Of a DNA stretch of 64,000 bases, positions 37,047 through 47,727 are shown piece after piece (the stretch's first letter is position 1; each line of letters begins with the position of its first letter). Below the pieces are notes generated by a model. The model had not been told where the DNA came from. It searched no databases and saw nothing but the letters and a program-made list of their open reading frames with translations. Source of the stretch: Streptococcus oralis (GTDB taxonomy: Bacteria > Bacillota > Bacilli > Lactobacillales > Streptococcaceae). Made by a program: the position numbers and the translations under genes. Where the stretch lies: positions 1,317,001 to 1,381,000 of the forward strand of contig NZ_CP065707.1 in NCBI RefSeq assembly GCF_016028255.1. Direction: 5' to 3'.

Positions 37047-37736
37047 CTAAGAATCGTATGCTTGAATTTTTTCAAGGAGGAGGCTTGCAATTTCCTCTTT
37101 GGTTTGAACAGTTTGAAGATGCTCTCTCTCAACAAAAATTGCTCGGTGCTGATTTGCTGAGATTTGAGTAAGGTCATTTGCTATGATCAAGTCAGCCTGA
37201 TTCTTGACAAGACTCTGTCTAGCAATTTCTATGAGATAATCCTCAGAGACATCAACTAGCAGTTTGAAGCCAATCAGATGAATCGCAGGATTCCATTCTT
37301 TGACTAGAGAGATAATCTTGGGTGTCTTTTTAAGGAATAAAACCTGAACCTCATCAGTTGAAGAAATCTTAGTCTGATGATTCTGCTTGCTTAAAAATTC
37401 TTCTAAATTAGGGCTAGCCTGTACCTCCTTAAGCCCCGTCATATAAACAGGAGTGTAGTCAGACACAGCCATTGAGTGAATTAAGACCTGATAATCCTGA
37501 ACACGTTCTTGCATCTCAACTAGAAGATCGTTGGTATTATTAATTTCTCGAATGCTTAGTTTGGGATGAGCTTCTGGCTTCACAGCTCGTTTTGTCGTTA
37601 TCAAACAAACTTCGTGTCCCGCAGCAAGCAAGGTTTCTGTGATGATTTTCCCCAGGCGACCTGTGGAATGGTTCGTAATAGAGCGGACGCTATCAATAGT
37701 TTCACTCGTACCGCCCGACGTAACTAAAATTTTCAT
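37047..37736 (-). CDS. coaB: Phosphopantothenate-cysteine ligase
   Basis: 229 residues from MKILVTSGGTSETIDSVRSI. Motifs: GGTSETIDSVRSITNHSTGRLG for CTP/phosphate binding and the central lysine-rich KISSTDEVQVLFLKKTPKII. It joins cysteine to 4'-phosphopantothenate. An ATG five codons upstream (37751) is in frame, but that segment contains the -10 box. No ribosome site is seen before either start; the promoter places the first transcript base on the ATG at 37736, so the mRNA should be leaderless. Confidence 0.88.
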   Translation of the reverse strand: MKILVTSGGTSETIDSVRSITNHSTGRLGKIITETLLAAGHEVCLITTKRAVKPEAHPKLSIREINNTNDLLVEMQERVQDYQVLIHSMAVSDYTPVYMTGLKEVQASPNLEEFLSKQNHQTKISSTDEVQVLFLKKTPKIISLVKEWNPAIHLIGFKLLVDVSEDYLIEIARQSLVKNQADLIIANDLTQISANQHRAIFVEREHLQTVQTKEEIASLLLEKIQAYDS

Positions 37737-37742
37737 AGGACT

Positions 37743-37771
37743 ATTGTACACAAAAATAAACGTTAAGTAAA
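37743..37771 (-). promoter_or_regulatory. Leaderless promoter of coaB
   Basis: Minus strand TTTACT (37766-37771), 17-base spacer, TACAAT (37743-37748), then six bases (AGTCCT) and ATG. Confidence 0.6.
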
Positions 37772-37879
37772 ATGAAAGCGATAAAATTTTGCTAAAACGC
37801 AGGAATACTATAGTCTAAAACTATAAAAGCATATAAAATTTTAAAAAGCGCTATTATAACCCCTGAAATATTGATATTT

Positions 37880-37931
37880 ACGAACGTTTTGAGAGTTTAA
37901 GGGTGTTAAAAATCTTTTTTTGTGTTATAAT
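37880..37931 (+). promoter_or_regulatory. fhs promoter with PurR-box-like motif
   Basis: Extended -10 TGTTATAAT (37923-37931), 34 bases before the fhs ATG. Upstream, TTACGAACGTT (37878-37888) resembles the CGAAC core of PurR boxes in lactococci and streptococci. Only one such core is seen. Confidence 0.45.
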
Positions 37932-37964
37932 GAATTATCACATTAGAGGTTAGAGGAGTTTGCT

Positions 37965-39635
37965 ATGAAAACAGATATTGAAATCGCACAGAGCATTGAG
38001 TTAAAGCCAATCGTGGATGTTGTGGAGAAACTTGGGATTTCTTACGATGATTTGGAGTTGTACGGAAAATACAAGGCTAAGCTTAGTTTTGATAAAATTC
38101 GTGCGGTTGAGAACAATCCAGTTGGGAAATTGATCTTGGTTACTGCCATCAACCCAACACCAGCGGGTGAAGGGAAGTCAACCATTACCATTGGTCTTGC
38201 GGATGCCTTGAACAAGATTGGTAAGAAAACCATGATTGCCATCCGCGAACCATCTCTTGGTCCAGTCATGGGGATTAAGGGCGGTGCAGCCGGTGGTGGT
38301 TATGCCCAAGTGTTGCCAATGGAGGACATCAACCTTCACTTTACCGGGGATATGCATGCCATTACAACTGCTAACAACGCTCTTTCTGCCTTGATTGACA
38401 ACCACTTACACCAAGGAAATGAGCTGGGAATCGACCAACGTCGTATTCTTTGGAAACGTGTTGTGGACTTGAATGACCGTGCCCTTCGTCATGTGACCGT
38501 TGGACTTGGTGGTCCTCTAAATGGTATTCCTCGTGAGGATGGTTTCGATATTACCGTTGCTTCCGAAATCATGGCCATTCTTTGCTTGGCGACTGATATT
38601 GAAGATTTGAAACGTCGTTTGGCTAATATTGTAATTGGTTATCGCTATGACCGTACGCCTGTTTCTGTAGGTGATTTACAAGTTGAAGGTGCTTTGGCTT
38701 TGATTTTGAAGGATGCTATTAAGCCGAACTTGGTTCAGACAATTTACGGTACACCCGCCTTTGTACACGGTGGTCCTTTTGCCAATATTGCTCATGGATG
38801 TAACTCTGTTTTGGCAACAAGTACAGCCCTTCGCTTGGCTGACTATACTGTTACTGAAGCTGGTTTTGGTGCAGACCTTGGTGCTGAGAAATTCCTTGAT
38901 ATCAAGACGCCAAACTTGCCAACATCTCCAGATGCAGTAGTTATTGTCGCAACACTACGTGCTCTCAAGATGAACGGTGGCGTCGCTAAAGATGCTTTGA
39001 CAGAAGAAAACGTTGAAGCGGTTCGTGCAGGATTTGCCAACTTGAAACGTCACGTTGAAAATATCCGTAAGTTTGGTATTCCAGCAGTCGTAGCTATCAA
39101 TGAATTTGTAACTGATACAGAAGCTGAAATCGTAGCTTTGAAGGAACTTTGTGCCTCAATCGATGTACCAGTTGAACTAGCAAGTGTCTGGGCTGATGGC
39201 GCAGAAGGAGGAGTAGCGCTTGCTGAGACGGTTGTTAAGACTATCTCTGAAAATCCAGCAAACTACACTCGTCTGTATGACAATGACCTTTCTGTACAAG
39301 AAAAGATTGAAAAGATTGTCACTGAAATCTATCGCGGTACAAAAGTGAACTTTGAAAAGAAAGCCCAAACGCAAATCGCCCAAATCGTTCAGAATGGTTG
39401 GGACAAATTGCCAATCTGTATGGCTAAAACTCAATATAGTTTCTCAGACAATCCAAATGCACTTGGAGCACCTGAAAACTTTGAAATTACCATTCGTGAA
39501 TTGGTACCAAAATTAGGTGCAGGCTTCATCGTTGCCTTAACTGGTGATGTTATGACCATGCCAGGACTTCCAAAACGACCAGCGGCTCTCAATATGGATG
39601 TTGAAAGTGATGGAACTGTTCTAGGATTGTTCTAG
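37965..39635 (+). CDS. fhs: Formate-tetrahydrofolate ligase
   Basis: 556 residues, the family length. [19 protein letters not shown] is the ATP-binding loop; [20 protein letters not shown] and the [20 protein letters not shown] segment are family signatures, and the C-terminus has [20 protein letters not shown]. It makes 10-formyl-THF from formate for purine synthesis and Met-tRNA formylation. Monocistronic with terminator behind. Confidence 0.97.
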   Translation: MKTDIEIAQSIELKPIVDVVEKLGISYDDLELYGKYKAKLSFDKIRAVENNPVGKLILVTAINPTPAGEGKSTITIGLADALNKIGKKTMIAIREPSLGPVMGIKGGAAGGGYAQVLPMEDINLHFTGDMHAITTANNALSALIDNHLHQGNELGIDQRRILWKRVVDLNDRALRHVTVGLGGPLNGIPREDGFDITVASEIMAILCLATDIEDLKRRLANIVIGYRYDRTPVSVGDLQVEGALALILKDAIKPNLVQTIYGTPAFVHGGPFANIAHGCNSVLATSTALRLADYTVTEAGFGADLGAEKFLDIKTPNLPTSPDAVVIVATLRALKMNGGVAKDALTEENVEAVRAGFANLKRHVENIRKFGIPAVVAINEFVTDTEAEIVALKELCASIDVPVELASVWADGAEGGVALAETVVKTISENPANYTRLYDNDLSVQEKIEKIVTEIYRGTKVNFEKKAQTQIAQIVQNGWDKLPICMAKTQYSFSDNPNALGAPENFEITIRELVPKLGAGFIVALTGDVMTMPGLPKRPAALNMDVESDGTVLGLF

Positions 39636-39653
39636 TATATTGAAATTGACTTT

Positions 39654-39691
39654 AAATGAGTTTGGAAATGCTTTCCAAGCTCATTTTCTTA
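39654..39691 (+). terminator. Terminator after fhs
   Basis: AATGAGTTTGGAAA / TTTCCAAGCTCATT stem with TTCTT tail. Confidence 0.75.
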
Positions 39692-39819
39692 TCTAGATAT
39701 AAGGAGTTGTATTCAGCTGATGAGAGAGTTTTCTTCCACACGCAATCAGTCTAGGTAAAGATATTTTCCCCGATTTCTGATATAATAGAAACATTGACTT
39801 CAAGAGTAAGGAAGAGAAG

Positions 39820-42111
39820 ATGAACGCATTATTGAATGGAATGAATGACCGTCAGGCTGAGGCGGTGCAAACGACAGAAGGCCCCTTGTTGATCATGGCG
39901 GGGGCTGGTTCTGGGAAGACTCGAGTTTTGACTCATCGTATCGCCTACTTGATTGATGAAAAAATGGTTAATCCTTGGAATATCTTGGCCATTACCTTTA
40001 CCAATAAGGCGGCACGTGAGATGAAAGAGCGTGCTTATGGTCTCAATCCAGCCACTCAGGACTGTCTGATTGCGACTTTCCACTCCATGTGCGTTCGTAT
40101 TTTGCGTCGCGATGCGGATCATATTGGCTACAATCGTAACTTCACTATAGTGGATCCAGGAGAGCAACGAACTCTCATGAAACGAATTCTAAAGCAGTTG
40201 AACTTGGATCCCAAAAAATGGAATGAACGAACCATTTTGGGGACTATTTCTAATGCTAAGAATGACTTGATTGATGATGTGGCTTATACTGCCCAAGCTG
40301 GCGATATGTACACGCAAATTGTGGCTCAGTGTTACACGGCTTACCAGAAAGAGCTTCGTCAGTCTGAGTCCGTTGACTTTGATGATTTGATTATGTTGAC
40401 CCTGCGTCTTTTCGATCAAAATCCTGATGTTCTGACCTACTACCAGCAAAAGTTCCAATACATCCACGTTGATGAGTACCAAGATACCAACCATGCCCAG
40501 TACCAACTGGTCAAACTCTTAGCTTCCCGTTTTAAAAATATTTGTGTGGTTGGGGATGCGGACCAGTCTATCTACGGTTGGCGTGGTGCGGATATGCAGA
40601 ATATCTTGGATTTTGAGAAAGACTATCCCCAAGCCAAGGTTGTTTTGTTGGAGGAAAATTACCGTTCAACTAAAACTATTCTGCAAGCCGCCAATGATGT
40701 TATTAAAAATAATAAAAACCGCCGTCCTAAGAATCTCTGGACCCAGAATGAAGATGGTCACGAAATTGTCTATTATCGTGCTAATGACGAACAAGATGAG
40801 GCTGTTTTTGTTGCCAAAACCATTGATGAACTCGGTCGCAGCCAAAACTTCCTTCACAAAGACTTTGCAGTTCTTTATCGAACCAATGCGCAATCACGTA
40901 CTATTGAGGAGGCCCTCCTCAAGTCCAATATCCCTTATACTATGGTTGGTGGGACCAAGTTCTACAGCCGTAAGGAAATTCGCGATATTATTGCCTACCT
41001 TAATCTTATTGCTAATTTGAGTGACAATATCAGTTTTGAGCGCATTATCAACGAGCCAAAACGCGGAATCGGCCCAGGAACCGTTGAAAAAATCCGTGAT
41101 TTTGCGAATATGCAAGATATGTCCATGCTAGATGCTTCAGCCAATATCATGTTATCTGGTATCAAAGGCAAGGCAGCCCAGTCTATCTGGGATTTTGCCA
41201 ATATAATACTTGATTTACGCGAGCAACTGGACCAGTTAACCATTACAGAGTTAGTTGAGGCTGTTTTAGAAAAAACAGGTTATATCGATATTCTCAATGC
41301 CCAAGCGACCTTGGAAAGCAAGGCTCGGGTTGAAAATATCGAGGAATTCCTTTCTGTTACCAAGAACTTTGATGACAATCCTGATGGTCAAGAAGAAGAA
41401 ACTGGTTTGGACAAACTCAGTCGTTTCTTGAATGACCTTGCCTTGATTGCGGACACTGACTCTGGCAGTCAGGAGACATCAGAAGTGACCTTAATGACCC
41501 TGCATGCTGCCAAAGGTCTCGAGTTCCCAGTTGTCTTTATCATTGGAATGGAGGAAAATGTCTTTCCACTTAGCCGAGCAGCTGAGGATCCGGATGAGCT
41601 GGAAGAAGAACGCCGTTTGGCCTATGTCGGTATCACACGTGCAGAAAAGATTCTCTATCTGACCAATGCCAACTCACGCTTGCTTTTTGGACGTACCAAC
41701 TACAATCGTCCGACCCGTTTTATCAATGAAATTAGTTCGGACTTGCTTGAGTATCAAGGTTTGGCTCGTCCAGCTAATACCAGCTTCAAGGCATCTTATA
41801 GCAGTGGTGGGATTGCTTTCGGTCAAGGAATGAGTTTGGCTCAGGCTCTTCAAGAACGGAAACGCAATGCTGCACCAAGTTCTATCCAGTCAAGTGGTCT
41901 TCCATTTGGACAATTTGCAGCAGGAAATAAAAAAGATTCAAGCAATACAAACTGGTCTATTGGAGATATTGCCCTTCACAAGAAGTGGGGTGAGGGAACG
42001 GTCCTTGAAGTCTCAGGTAGTGGGGATACTCAGGAACTAAAAATCAATTTCCCAGAAGTAGGGCTGAAAAAACTCCTAGCCAGTGTAGCCCCAATTGAGA
42101 AAAAAATCTAA
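39820..42111 (+). CDS. pcrA: UvrD/Rep-family DNA helicase PcrA
   Basis: 763 residues. Superfamily 1A motifs in order: AGAGSGKTRVLTHRIAYLI (motif I), TFTNKAAREMKERA (Ia), VDEYQDTNHAQYQL (II), GDADQSIYGWRGAD (III), LEENYRSTKTIL (IV), LMTLHAAKGLEFPVVFIIGM (V) and EERRLAYVGITRAEK (VI). The C-terminal ~90 residues have the IGDIALHKKWGEGTVLEV Tudor-like RNA polymerase contact. It removes recombination intermediates and stalled complexes. Extended -10 TGATATAAT at 39778-39786. Confidence 0.96.
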   Translation: MNALLNGMNDRQAEAVQTTEGPLLIMAGAGSGKTRVLTHRIAYLIDEKMVNPWNILAITFTNKAAREMKERAYGLNPATQDCLIATFHSMCVRILRRDADHIGYNRNFTIVDPGEQRTLMKRILKQLNLDPKKWNERTILGTISNAKNDLIDDVAYTAQAGDMYTQIVAQCYTAYQKELRQSESVDFDDLIMLTLRLFDQNPDVLTYYQQKFQYIHVDEYQDTNHAQYQLVKLLASRFKNICVVGDADQSIYGWRGADMQNILDFEKDYPQAKVVLLEENYRSTKTILQAANDVIKNNKNRRPKNLWTQNEDGHEIVYYRANDEQDEAVFVAKTIDELGRSQNFLHKDFAVLYRTNAQSRTIEEALLKSNIPYTMVGGTKFYSRKEIRDIIAYLNLIANLSDNISFERIINEPKRGIGPGTVEKIRDFANMQDMSMLDASANIMLSGIKGKAAQSIWDFANIILDLREQLDQLTITELVEAVLEKTGYIDILNAQATLESKARVENIEEFLSVTKNFDDNPDGQEEETGLDKLSRFLNDLALIADTDSGSQETSEVTLMTLHAAKGLEFPVVFIIGMEENVFPLSRAAEDPDELEEERRLAYVGITRAEKILYLTNANSRLLFGRTNYNRPTRFINEISSDLLEYQGLARPANTSFKASYSSGGIAFGQGMSLAQALQERKRNAAPSSIQSSGLPFGQFAAGNKKDSSNTNWSIGDIALHKKWGEGTVLEVSGSGDTQELKINFPEVGLKKLLASVAPIEKKI

Positions 42112-42117
42112 TTTTCC

Positions 42118-42153
42118 ATCCTTCTCACGAATAATAAAGTGAGGAGGATTTTT
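42118..42153 (+). terminator. Hairpin between pcrA and radC that contains the radC ribosome site
   Basis: ATCCTTCTCAC (42118-42128), loop GAATAATAAA, GTGAGGAGGAT (42139-42149), then TTTTT and the radC ATG at 42154. The 3' arm holds AGGAGG, the only ribosome site of radC. Confidence 0.6.
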
Positions 42154-42834
42154 ATGTATAGTATTTCATTCCAAGAAGATTCACTTTTACCGAGAGAAAG
42201 ACTGGTTAAAGAAGGAGTAGAGGCTCTGAGCAATCAAGAGCTACTAGCTATTCTGCTCAGAACCGGAACGCGTCAGGCTAATGTTTTTGAAATCGCTCAG
42301 AAAGTCTTGAATAGCCTTAATAGTCTAACTGATCTAAAAAAAATGACCCTGCAGGAATTGCAGAGCCTTTCGGGTATTGGACGTATTAAAGCCATTGAAT
42401 TACAAGCTGTGATTGAACTAGGGCATCGTATTCACAAACATGAAACACTTGAGATGGAAAGTATTCTCAGCAGTCAAAAGCTGGCCAAGAAAATGCAACA
42501 TGAACTTGGCGATAAAAAACAAGAGCACCTAGTGGCGCTCTATCTCAATACTCAAAATCAAATCATTCATCAGCAGACCATCTTTATCGGATCTGCAACA
42601 CGCAGTATTGCTGAACCACGGGAAATCCTTCACTATGCCATCAAGCATATGGCCACCTCTGTGATTCTCGTTCATAACCATCCATCAGGCGCTGTAGCAC
42701 CCAGTCGAAATGATGACCATGTCACTAAGCTAGTCAAGGAAGCCTGTGAACTGATGGGGCTGGTGTTTCTGGATCATCTGATTGTCTCTCACTCTGATTA
42801 CTTTAGTTACCGTGAAAAGACGGATTTGATTTAG
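42154..42834 (+). CDS. radC: RadC-family JAB/MPN protein
   Basis: 226 residues from [17 protein letters not shown]; an in-frame GTG five codons earlier lies inside the hairpin stem. N-terminal helix-hairpin-helix ([19 protein letters not shown]), C-terminal JAMM zinc site ([20 protein letters not shown]). Despite the name the function is not repair as once thought; in streptococci it is not needed for transformation. The 3' end overlaps the convergent C26 peptidase gene by four bases. Confidence 0.9.
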   Translation: MYSISFQEDSLLPRERLVKEGVEALSNQELLAILLRTGTRQANVFEIAQKVLNSLNSLTDLKKMTLQELQSLSGIGRIKAIELQAVIELGHRIHKHETLEMESILSSQKLAKKMQHELGDKKQEHLVALYLNTQNQIIHQQTIFIGSATRSIAEPREILHYAIKHMATSVILVHNHPSGAVAPSRNDDHVTKLVKEACELMGLVFLDHLIVSHSDYFSYREKTDLI

Positions 42835-43520
42835 AGTTCGTTAACAACATAGTCAAATAGCGTTTTATCTTTGGGACGATTTTCAAAGAGAAATTCAGGA
42901 TGCCATTGAACACCAAGATAAGGAAAGCCGTCCGTAGTTATTACAGCCTCAATGATTCCATCTTTAGGATCATGTGCTACAACCTTAAGATTTGAAGCTA
43001 GATCTTTTATGCTCTGGTGGTGGAAGGAGTTGATATGAGAGATTTCTCCATAGATTTCTCGGAGAATTGTATCAGGCTCCGTTACGAGGCGTTGGGTCGT
43101 GTATTCGGCTGAACAGTCCTGCCAATGATCCTCGATATCTTGGTGAAGCGTACCTCCCATAGCGACATTGAAAAGCTGGGTACCCCGACAAACAGAGAAA
43201 ATTGGTTTCTTCTGCTTGATGGCTTCTCTGATAAGGGCTAATTCAAACTGGTCTCTTTGAAGATGGTAGTCATCGCTGTCAATGGTTTTAGGTTCACCAT
43301 AGAATTTTGGATCAACATTTTGCCCACCCGTAAGGATGAGTTTATCAATCATAGCGACGTAATGGCTTGCCATTTCTTGATCACCAATCGGAAGGATGAT
43401 GGGAATTCCGCCAGCGTCCTTGACTCCTTCAACAAAGCCTTTTGCCGCATAGCTCATCATGACATCATCATCTGGATGAGCTTTTTCATTTCCTGTAATC
43501 CCAATAACTGGTTTTTTCAT
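42831..43520 (-). CDS. Class I glutamine amidotransferase, peptidase C26 (gamma-Glu-GABA hydrolase-like)
   Basis: 229 residues, starting [20 protein letters not shown]. Nucleophile elbow [20 protein letters not shown] (Cys near residue 107), and the catalytic His in [12 protein letters not shown]. The family includes PuuD (gamma-glutamyl-GABA hydrolase); substrate here is unknown. It follows rex by 15 bases on the minus strand and probably shares its transcript. Confidence 0.85.
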   Translation of the reverse strand: MKKPVIGITGNEKAHPDDDVMMSYAAKGFVEGVKDAGGIPIILPIGDQEMASHYVAMIDKLILTGGQNVDPKFYGEPKTIDSDDYHLQRDQFELALIREAIKQKKPIFSVCRGTQLFNVAMGGTLHQDIEDHWQDCSAEYTTQRLVTEPDTILREIYGEISHINSFHHQSIKDLASNLKVVAHDPKDGIIEAVITTDGFPYLGVQWHPEFLFENRPKDKTLFDYVVNEL

Positions 43521-43535
43521 AAATGCTTTCGCTTT

Positions 43536-44177
43536 CTAATCCTCTTTACGCATAAAATAGAGGAGAGTTTGGAGTTCGCTTGTCAAATCGACATACTGAA
43601 CGACTACATCTTTTGGAAGGTGGAGATGGACGGGTGAAAAACTAAGAATACCTTTTATACCCGCATCGACCAAAAGATTGGCAACTTCTTGTGATTTAAC
43701 ACTTGGAACAGTTAGGATAGCAGTTTTGACATCTGCTTCTTTGATCTTTTCTTTAATCTGAGAGATGCCATAGATTGGAATCCCGTCAGGTGTCTGGGTG
43801 CCAACTTCTGGATGGTCATCTAGGTCAAAGGCCATGATAATTTTCATCTTGTTGCGCTCATGGAAGCGGTAGTGGAGAAGGGCATGCCCCATATTTCCAA
43901 TTCCAACCAACATAACATTAGTAATCGAGTTATCATTTAGGAGATCAGCAAAAAACGTCATCAATTTTTTGACATCATAACCAAAACCACGACGACCTAG
44001 TTCGCCAAAATAGGAGAAATCTCGACGGACAGTCGCAGAATCGATACCGATAGCCTCTGCAATTTGCTTAGAGTTGGCACGTTCGATTTTTTCTGCATGA
44101 AATCTCTTGAAAATTCGATAGTAAAGAGAGAGTCTTTTTGCTGTTGCTTTTGGAATAGCAGACTGTTTATCTTTCAC
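43536..44177 (-). CDS. rex: Redox-sensing transcriptional repressor Rex
   Basis: 213 residues from a GTG start (AAAGG eleven bases upstream). Winged helix ([23 protein letters not shown]) and a Rossmann NAD(H) domain ([19 protein letters not shown]). It represses fermentation genes until NADH/NAD+ rises. Adjacent genes are the C26 peptidase downstream and a cluster with cysteine desulfurase upstream. Confidence 0.94.
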   Translation of the reverse strand: MKDKQSAIPKATAKRLSLYYRIFKRFHAEKIERANSKQIAEAIGIDSATVRRDFSYFGELGRRGFGYDVKKLMTFFADLLNDNSITNVMLVGIGNMGHALLHYRFHERNKMKIIMAFDLDDHPEVGTQTPDGIPIYGISQIKEKIKEADVKTAILTVPSVKSQEVANLLVDAGIKGILSFSPVHLHLPKDVVVQYVDLTSELQTLLYFMRKED

Positions 44178-44265
44178 AAAATCACAACCTTTCTATTCTT
44201 CTATTTTATAGAAACATTGTGAAAAAATCAACAAAAACAAGAAAAAACTAAGAGAATTCTTAGTT

Positions 44266-44481
44266 TTAATCTGAAAAATTAGTTTGTGATAAAAAACGGT
44301 AGAGATCGCCAACTAATCCTTGATAAATCACTTTATCATTCAGTGTTAAGGAGCTGATTAGGAGAGTGTCGGGCAGGGTCACACAGCCTGATAGGGATAA
44401 CATGAGTTCTTCGTAATCAGCAAACTCAAGTGTACGTTCTACGTGATAGTTATCTTTATAAGTCAAACGAAACATAGCCAA
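44266..44481 (-). CDS. DUF4649 family small protein
   Basis: 71 residues: MFRLTYKDNYHVERTLEFADYEELMLSLSG is a compact alpha/beta start (second ATG MFRLTYK is two codons in from MAMFRL). Conserved small streptococcal protein placed directly behind the DUF1831 gene with no gap (its start follows that gene's stop). No function is known. Confidence 0.7.
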   Translation of the reverse strand: MAMFRLTYKDNYHVERTLEFADYEELMLSLSGCVTLPDTLLISSLTLNDKVIYQGLVGDLYRFLSQTNFSD

Positions 44482-44829
44482 TCATCTCTCTTCTTTTGTG
44501 AAGATTCCGCGTTCTACAAGACTGTCCATGAGGAAGTAGAATTTCTCTTGGTGGATATGGTGTTCTTCAGATTTAAAGATATTGACCAAACGAAGACCTG
44601 ATTTGTCAGTGATATTAATTTTAACACCTGTAAGCTCTTTGTTGATGATAATTTTTAGTAGGAAACCTTCACCACTATTAGGAACTTTTTCAAGTAGACG
44701 AGTCAGTTCATAGTTTCCTACCTTTGTTTCAAAGAAAGTATTGTCTTTTAGTGTGAATTTTTTTACAGATGGACTAAGTGTATAGTCGTAGCGGCAGTTT
44801 TGTAGTTTAATGGTTTTTTCGAATGCCAT
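44482..44829 (-). CDS. DUF1831 family protein
   Basis: 115 residues from MAFEKTIKLQNCRYDYTLSP, with GGAG nine bases upstream; a TTG five codons earlier overlaps the site itself. Beta-rich single domain typical of DUF1831, a family nearly always encoded beside a cysteine desulfurase in lactobacilli and streptococci. The start lies four bases past the desulfurase stop, suggesting a role with that enzyme. Confidence 0.8.
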   Translation of the reverse strand: MAFEKTIKLQNCRYDYTLSPSVKKFTLKDNTFFETKVGNYELTRLLEKVPNSGEGFLLKIIINKELTGVKINITDKSGLRLVNIFKSEEHHIHQEKFYFLMDSLVERGIFTKEER

Positions 44830-44833
44830 TAGG

Positions 44834-45949
44834 TTAATCTCCAATAATATTTTTTAAGGTTTGTGCCAGTTGTTTCAGTTCCTCATCAGTATTAAGAGGG
44901 GACAGACTGATACGGACAGACTCTTTTAAACGATGGGAATCCGCTCCATAAAAAGCTTCTAGGACATGGCTCGTTTGCACAATACCAGCAGTACAGGCTG
45001 AACCAGTTGAGATTGAAATTCCTTCCAGGTCTAACCGAAGCAAGAGTAAGTCATTTTTTTGACCAGGGAAGCCAATGTTGAAAACATAAGGAAGTTGGTG
45101 TTTGCTTTCGTTGAGATAGTAGTTGAGACCTGCAATTTCTCCTAGAAAAGCAGATTTTAATCCCTCTAGTTTTTGGTAATGCTCAGCCTGATGATCCAAG
45201 TCTTCTTTGAGGGCAGCAACCATACCGACTATGGCAGCAAGGTTTTCTGTTCCAGCCCGTTTCTTTTGTTCTTGATCGCCACCGTGAAGGTAAGAGTCAA
45301 AGTCCACAGACGAAGCGTAAAGAAAGCCGATTCCTTTTGGCCCATGGAATTTATGGGCAGAAGCACTGAGGAAATCAATTCCTAATTTTTCAGGATGGAC
45401 AGGGATTTTTCCGATAGCTTGAACAGCATCAACATGATAAGCAGCAGGATGCTCTTTTAAAATATGTCCAATTTCAGCGATAGGTAAGAGACTGCCCGTT
45501 TCATTATTGGCATACATAGTAGAAACTAGGATGGTATCGTCACGTAAGGCTTCTTGAATCTGCCCCGCTGTAATCTCTTGATTTACTGGTTGGATAATGG
45601 TCACTTCAAAGCCAAAATGTTGAACTAGGTAATCGATAGTCTCAAGCACGGAATGGTGTTCAATAGCTGTCGTGATGATGTGTTTTCCACGTTCTTGATG
45701 ACGGAGACAATAGCCGATGATAGCGGTATTGTTACTTTCTGTACCGCCAGATGTGAAAAAGATTCGTTGTGGCTTGGTTCCAAGTAAGTGAGCCAACTCC
45801 TGACGGGCTTCACGGAGCAGTTTACCAGCACGGCGGCCATGACTGTGAATACTTGAAGGATTCCCATGGGTTTCCTGCATGACCTTGGTCATTGCTGTTA
45901 TGGCTGTCGCTGACATAGGAGTAGTAGCAGCATTGTCCAAATAAATCAA
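44834..45949 (-). CDS. Cysteine desulfurase (NifS/IscS-like)
   Basis: 371 residues. MIYLDNAATTPMSATAITAM is the PLP enzyme start, SASAHKFHGPKGIGFLY holds the PLP lysine, and SISTGSACTAG the active-site cysteine loop of group I desulfurases. It transfers sulfur from cysteine, probably to tRNA thiolation (MnmA) as in other Firmicutes with this neighbourhood, since SufS is the Fe-S enzyme in streptococci. Nine bases after prs on the same strand. Confidence 0.9.
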   Translation of the reverse strand: MIYLDNAATTPMSATAITAMTKVMQETHGNPSSIHSHGRRAGKLLREARQELAHLLGTKPQRIFFTSGGTESNNTAIIGYCLRHQERGKHIITTAIEHHSVLETIDYLVQHFGFEVTIIQPVNQEITAGQIQEALRDDTILVSTMYANNETGSLLPIAEIGHILKEHPAAYHVDAVQAIGKIPVHPEKLGIDFLSASAHKFHGPKGIGFLYASSVDFDSYLHGGDQEQKKRAGTENLAAIVGMVAALKEDLDHQAEHYQKLEGLKSAFLGEIAGLNYYLNESKHQLPYVFNIGFPGQKNDLLLLRLDLEGISISTGSACTAGIVQTSHVLEAFYGADSHRLKESVRISLSPLNTDEELKQLAQTLKNIIGD

Positions 45950-45958
45950 AGAATCACC

Positions 45959-46918
45959 TTATTTCTTTTTGTTGTATGCAAAGAGTGGGCTGACTGGTTT
46001 TCTTTCGTGGATGCGGACGATCGCATCACCGATCAATTCGCTAGCGGTAATGTAGCACACATTTTTCGGAGTTCTTTCTTTTGTGGCTACTGAGTCTGTC
46101 ACAAGGATTTCTTTGATGTTAGTAGCATCAAGAAGATCAGCAGCGCCTTCTACAAAGAGACCATGACTGGATACCGCATAGATTTCAGTTGCACCTTCAC
46201 GCTCAACGATTTTTGCCGCTTCTGAGAAAGTACGGCCAGTGTTTAGGATATCATCAATTAAGATAGCCTTCTTGCCCTCAACATCTCCAATGATATAACC
46301 TTGGCTCCGCTCTGAGTCATCTTGAGCATAGTCGATGATTGCGATTGGTGCATCTAGGTATTCGGCTAAGCTACGAGCGCGCTTGACACCAGAGTTTTTA
46401 GGACTAACAACAACCACATCTGGTCCAAGTAAGCCCTTGTCACAATAGTGTTTAGCAAAAAGAGGAATTGTATAAAGATTGTCCACAGGAATGTCAAAGA
46501 AACCTTGAACCTGAACAGCGTGGAGGTCAAGCGTTAGAACACGACTTACACCAGCCTTGACAAGCATATTGGCAACTAGTTTTGCAGTGAGGGGTTCGCG
46601 AGAAGAAGCGATACGATCCTGACGAGCATAACCAAAGTAAGGAAGGACAACGTTGATACTATGAGCACTTGCACGTACACAAGCGTCAACCATGATCAAC
46701 AACTCCATTAGGTGGTTGCTAACGGGGTAGCTGGTTGACTGGATGATGTAAACATCGTAACCACGGACACTTTCTTCAATATTGACCTGGATTTCACCAT
46801 CAGAAAATTGGCGAGAAGATAATTTTCCGAGAGGTACACCAACTGTATCCGCAATCTTTTGAGCGATTTCTGGGTTAGAGTTTAGGGTGAAAAGTTTCAT
46901 GTTGTTTCTATCTGACAT
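45959..46918 (-). CDS. prs: Ribose-phosphate pyrophosphokinase
   Basis: 319 residues from [28 protein letters not shown] upstream supports this ATG over a longer frame. Class I PRPP synthase: ATP loop [20 protein letters not shown], metal site [12 protein letters not shown] and PRPP loop [17 protein letters not shown]. It supplies PRPP to purine, pyrimidine, NAD, His and Trp synthesis. First gene of the prs-desulfurase-DUF1831-DUF4649 run. Confidence 0.95.
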   Translation of the reverse strand: MSDRNNMKLFTLNSNPEIAQKIADTVGVPLGKLSSRQFSDGEIQVNIEESVRGYDVYIIQSTSYPVSNHLMELLIMVDACVRASAHSINVVLPYFGYARQDRIASSREPLTAKLVANMLVKAGVSRVLTLDLHAVQVQGFFDIPVDNLYTIPLFAKHYCDKGLLGPDVVVVSPKNSGVKRARSLAEYLDAPIAIIDYAQDDSERSQGYIIGDVEGKKAILIDDILNTGRTFSEAAKIVEREGATEIYAVSSHGLFVEGAADLLDATNIKEILVTDSVATKERTPKNVCYITASELIGDAIVRIHERKPVSPLFAYNKKK

Positions 46919-47029
46919 TATAGACCGTCCTCTGTAAACTTTGTGAATCTCCTTTGAGAAAGTTCTGTTTTTCAAAGGGAGATTCTTTTATTTTTATCTT
47001 TTCTATTCTACCAAAAAAAGGAGATTATT

Positions 47030-47599
47030 TCAGCTTTTTTTCATGCTTTTAATAAAACGAATTAATTTTGAAGGAGCTTTTTGGTAAGTGATATTATTTT
47101 CTGAAAGAAATTGCTGAAAATCTCGTTTTCCTTTCTCGTGGTCAGTAACTTCTAGCTCCAGTTCGTAGTCTGTATGATCAAAGTAGTGGCTTTCATCTAG
47201 TGCCATTAGACCAATCGACGTTTCCATTTCGTAACGAATAGTTGCAAGACAACCCAGAACAAACCAGTCTTGGCTTTCAATACCAATCTTAGCAAGTTCC
47301 TCTAGAACAAGTCCTTGAGGAAGTATTTGTTTTTCTAGGTAAGATTCAGCCTCTGGAAGATTCAGTTTCTGATTGTATTCCATATTTCCTACAATTTGTG
47401 GCACCTTCAAGGTCAACTCCGCCCAATCTGAAAAGGTGCGAATGCGCATGGCAACCTTTTTTTCACGCAATTGAAAATCAGGTGTATCAATGTAGTAGTT
47501 TTTCTGAAGGACGGGTTGGATATGGGAAAACTGTTCTTTTAAATGATCGTAATCCTCTTTTTTCAGTAGTGTTTTCAGTTCAATTTCTAAATGTTTCAT
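47030..47599 (-). CDS. CYTH-domain phosphohydrolase
   Basis: 189 residues. EIELKTLLKKEDY is the E-x-E-x-K signature of CYTH tunnel enzymes, with further charged strands (KKVAMRIRTF, AELTLKVPQ, YELELEVTDHEKG). Such proteins act on triphosphates (tripolyphosphatase or thiamine triphosphatase). It is divergent from relQ, a conserved arrangement in Firmicutes that suggests a link with (p)ppGpp or polyphosphate, not shown here. Confidence 0.85.
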   Translation of the reverse strand: MKHLEIELKTLLKKEDYDHLKEQFSHIQPVLQKNYYIDTPDFQLREKKVAMRIRTFSDWAELTLKVPQIVGNMEYNQKLNLPEAESYLEKQILPQGLVLEELAKIGIESQDWFVLGCLATIRYEMETSIGLMALDESHYFDHTDYELELEVTDHEKGKRDFQQFLSENNITYQKAPSKLIRFIKSMKKS

Positions 47600-47727
47600 T
47601 TTTCTAACCTTTTTTCTATCTTTGAAAGCGATTTATGGTATAATGGACAATGTATTTATTGTATATGATTGTAGTGAAAAAATCAAAAATTTTCAACAAC
47701 ACAATCACATACCAAAAGGGAGAAAAT

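Noticed and set aside
37895..37912. CiaR-type TTTAAG repeat upstream of fhs
   Set aside because: The second half-site does not match at the required five-base spacing.
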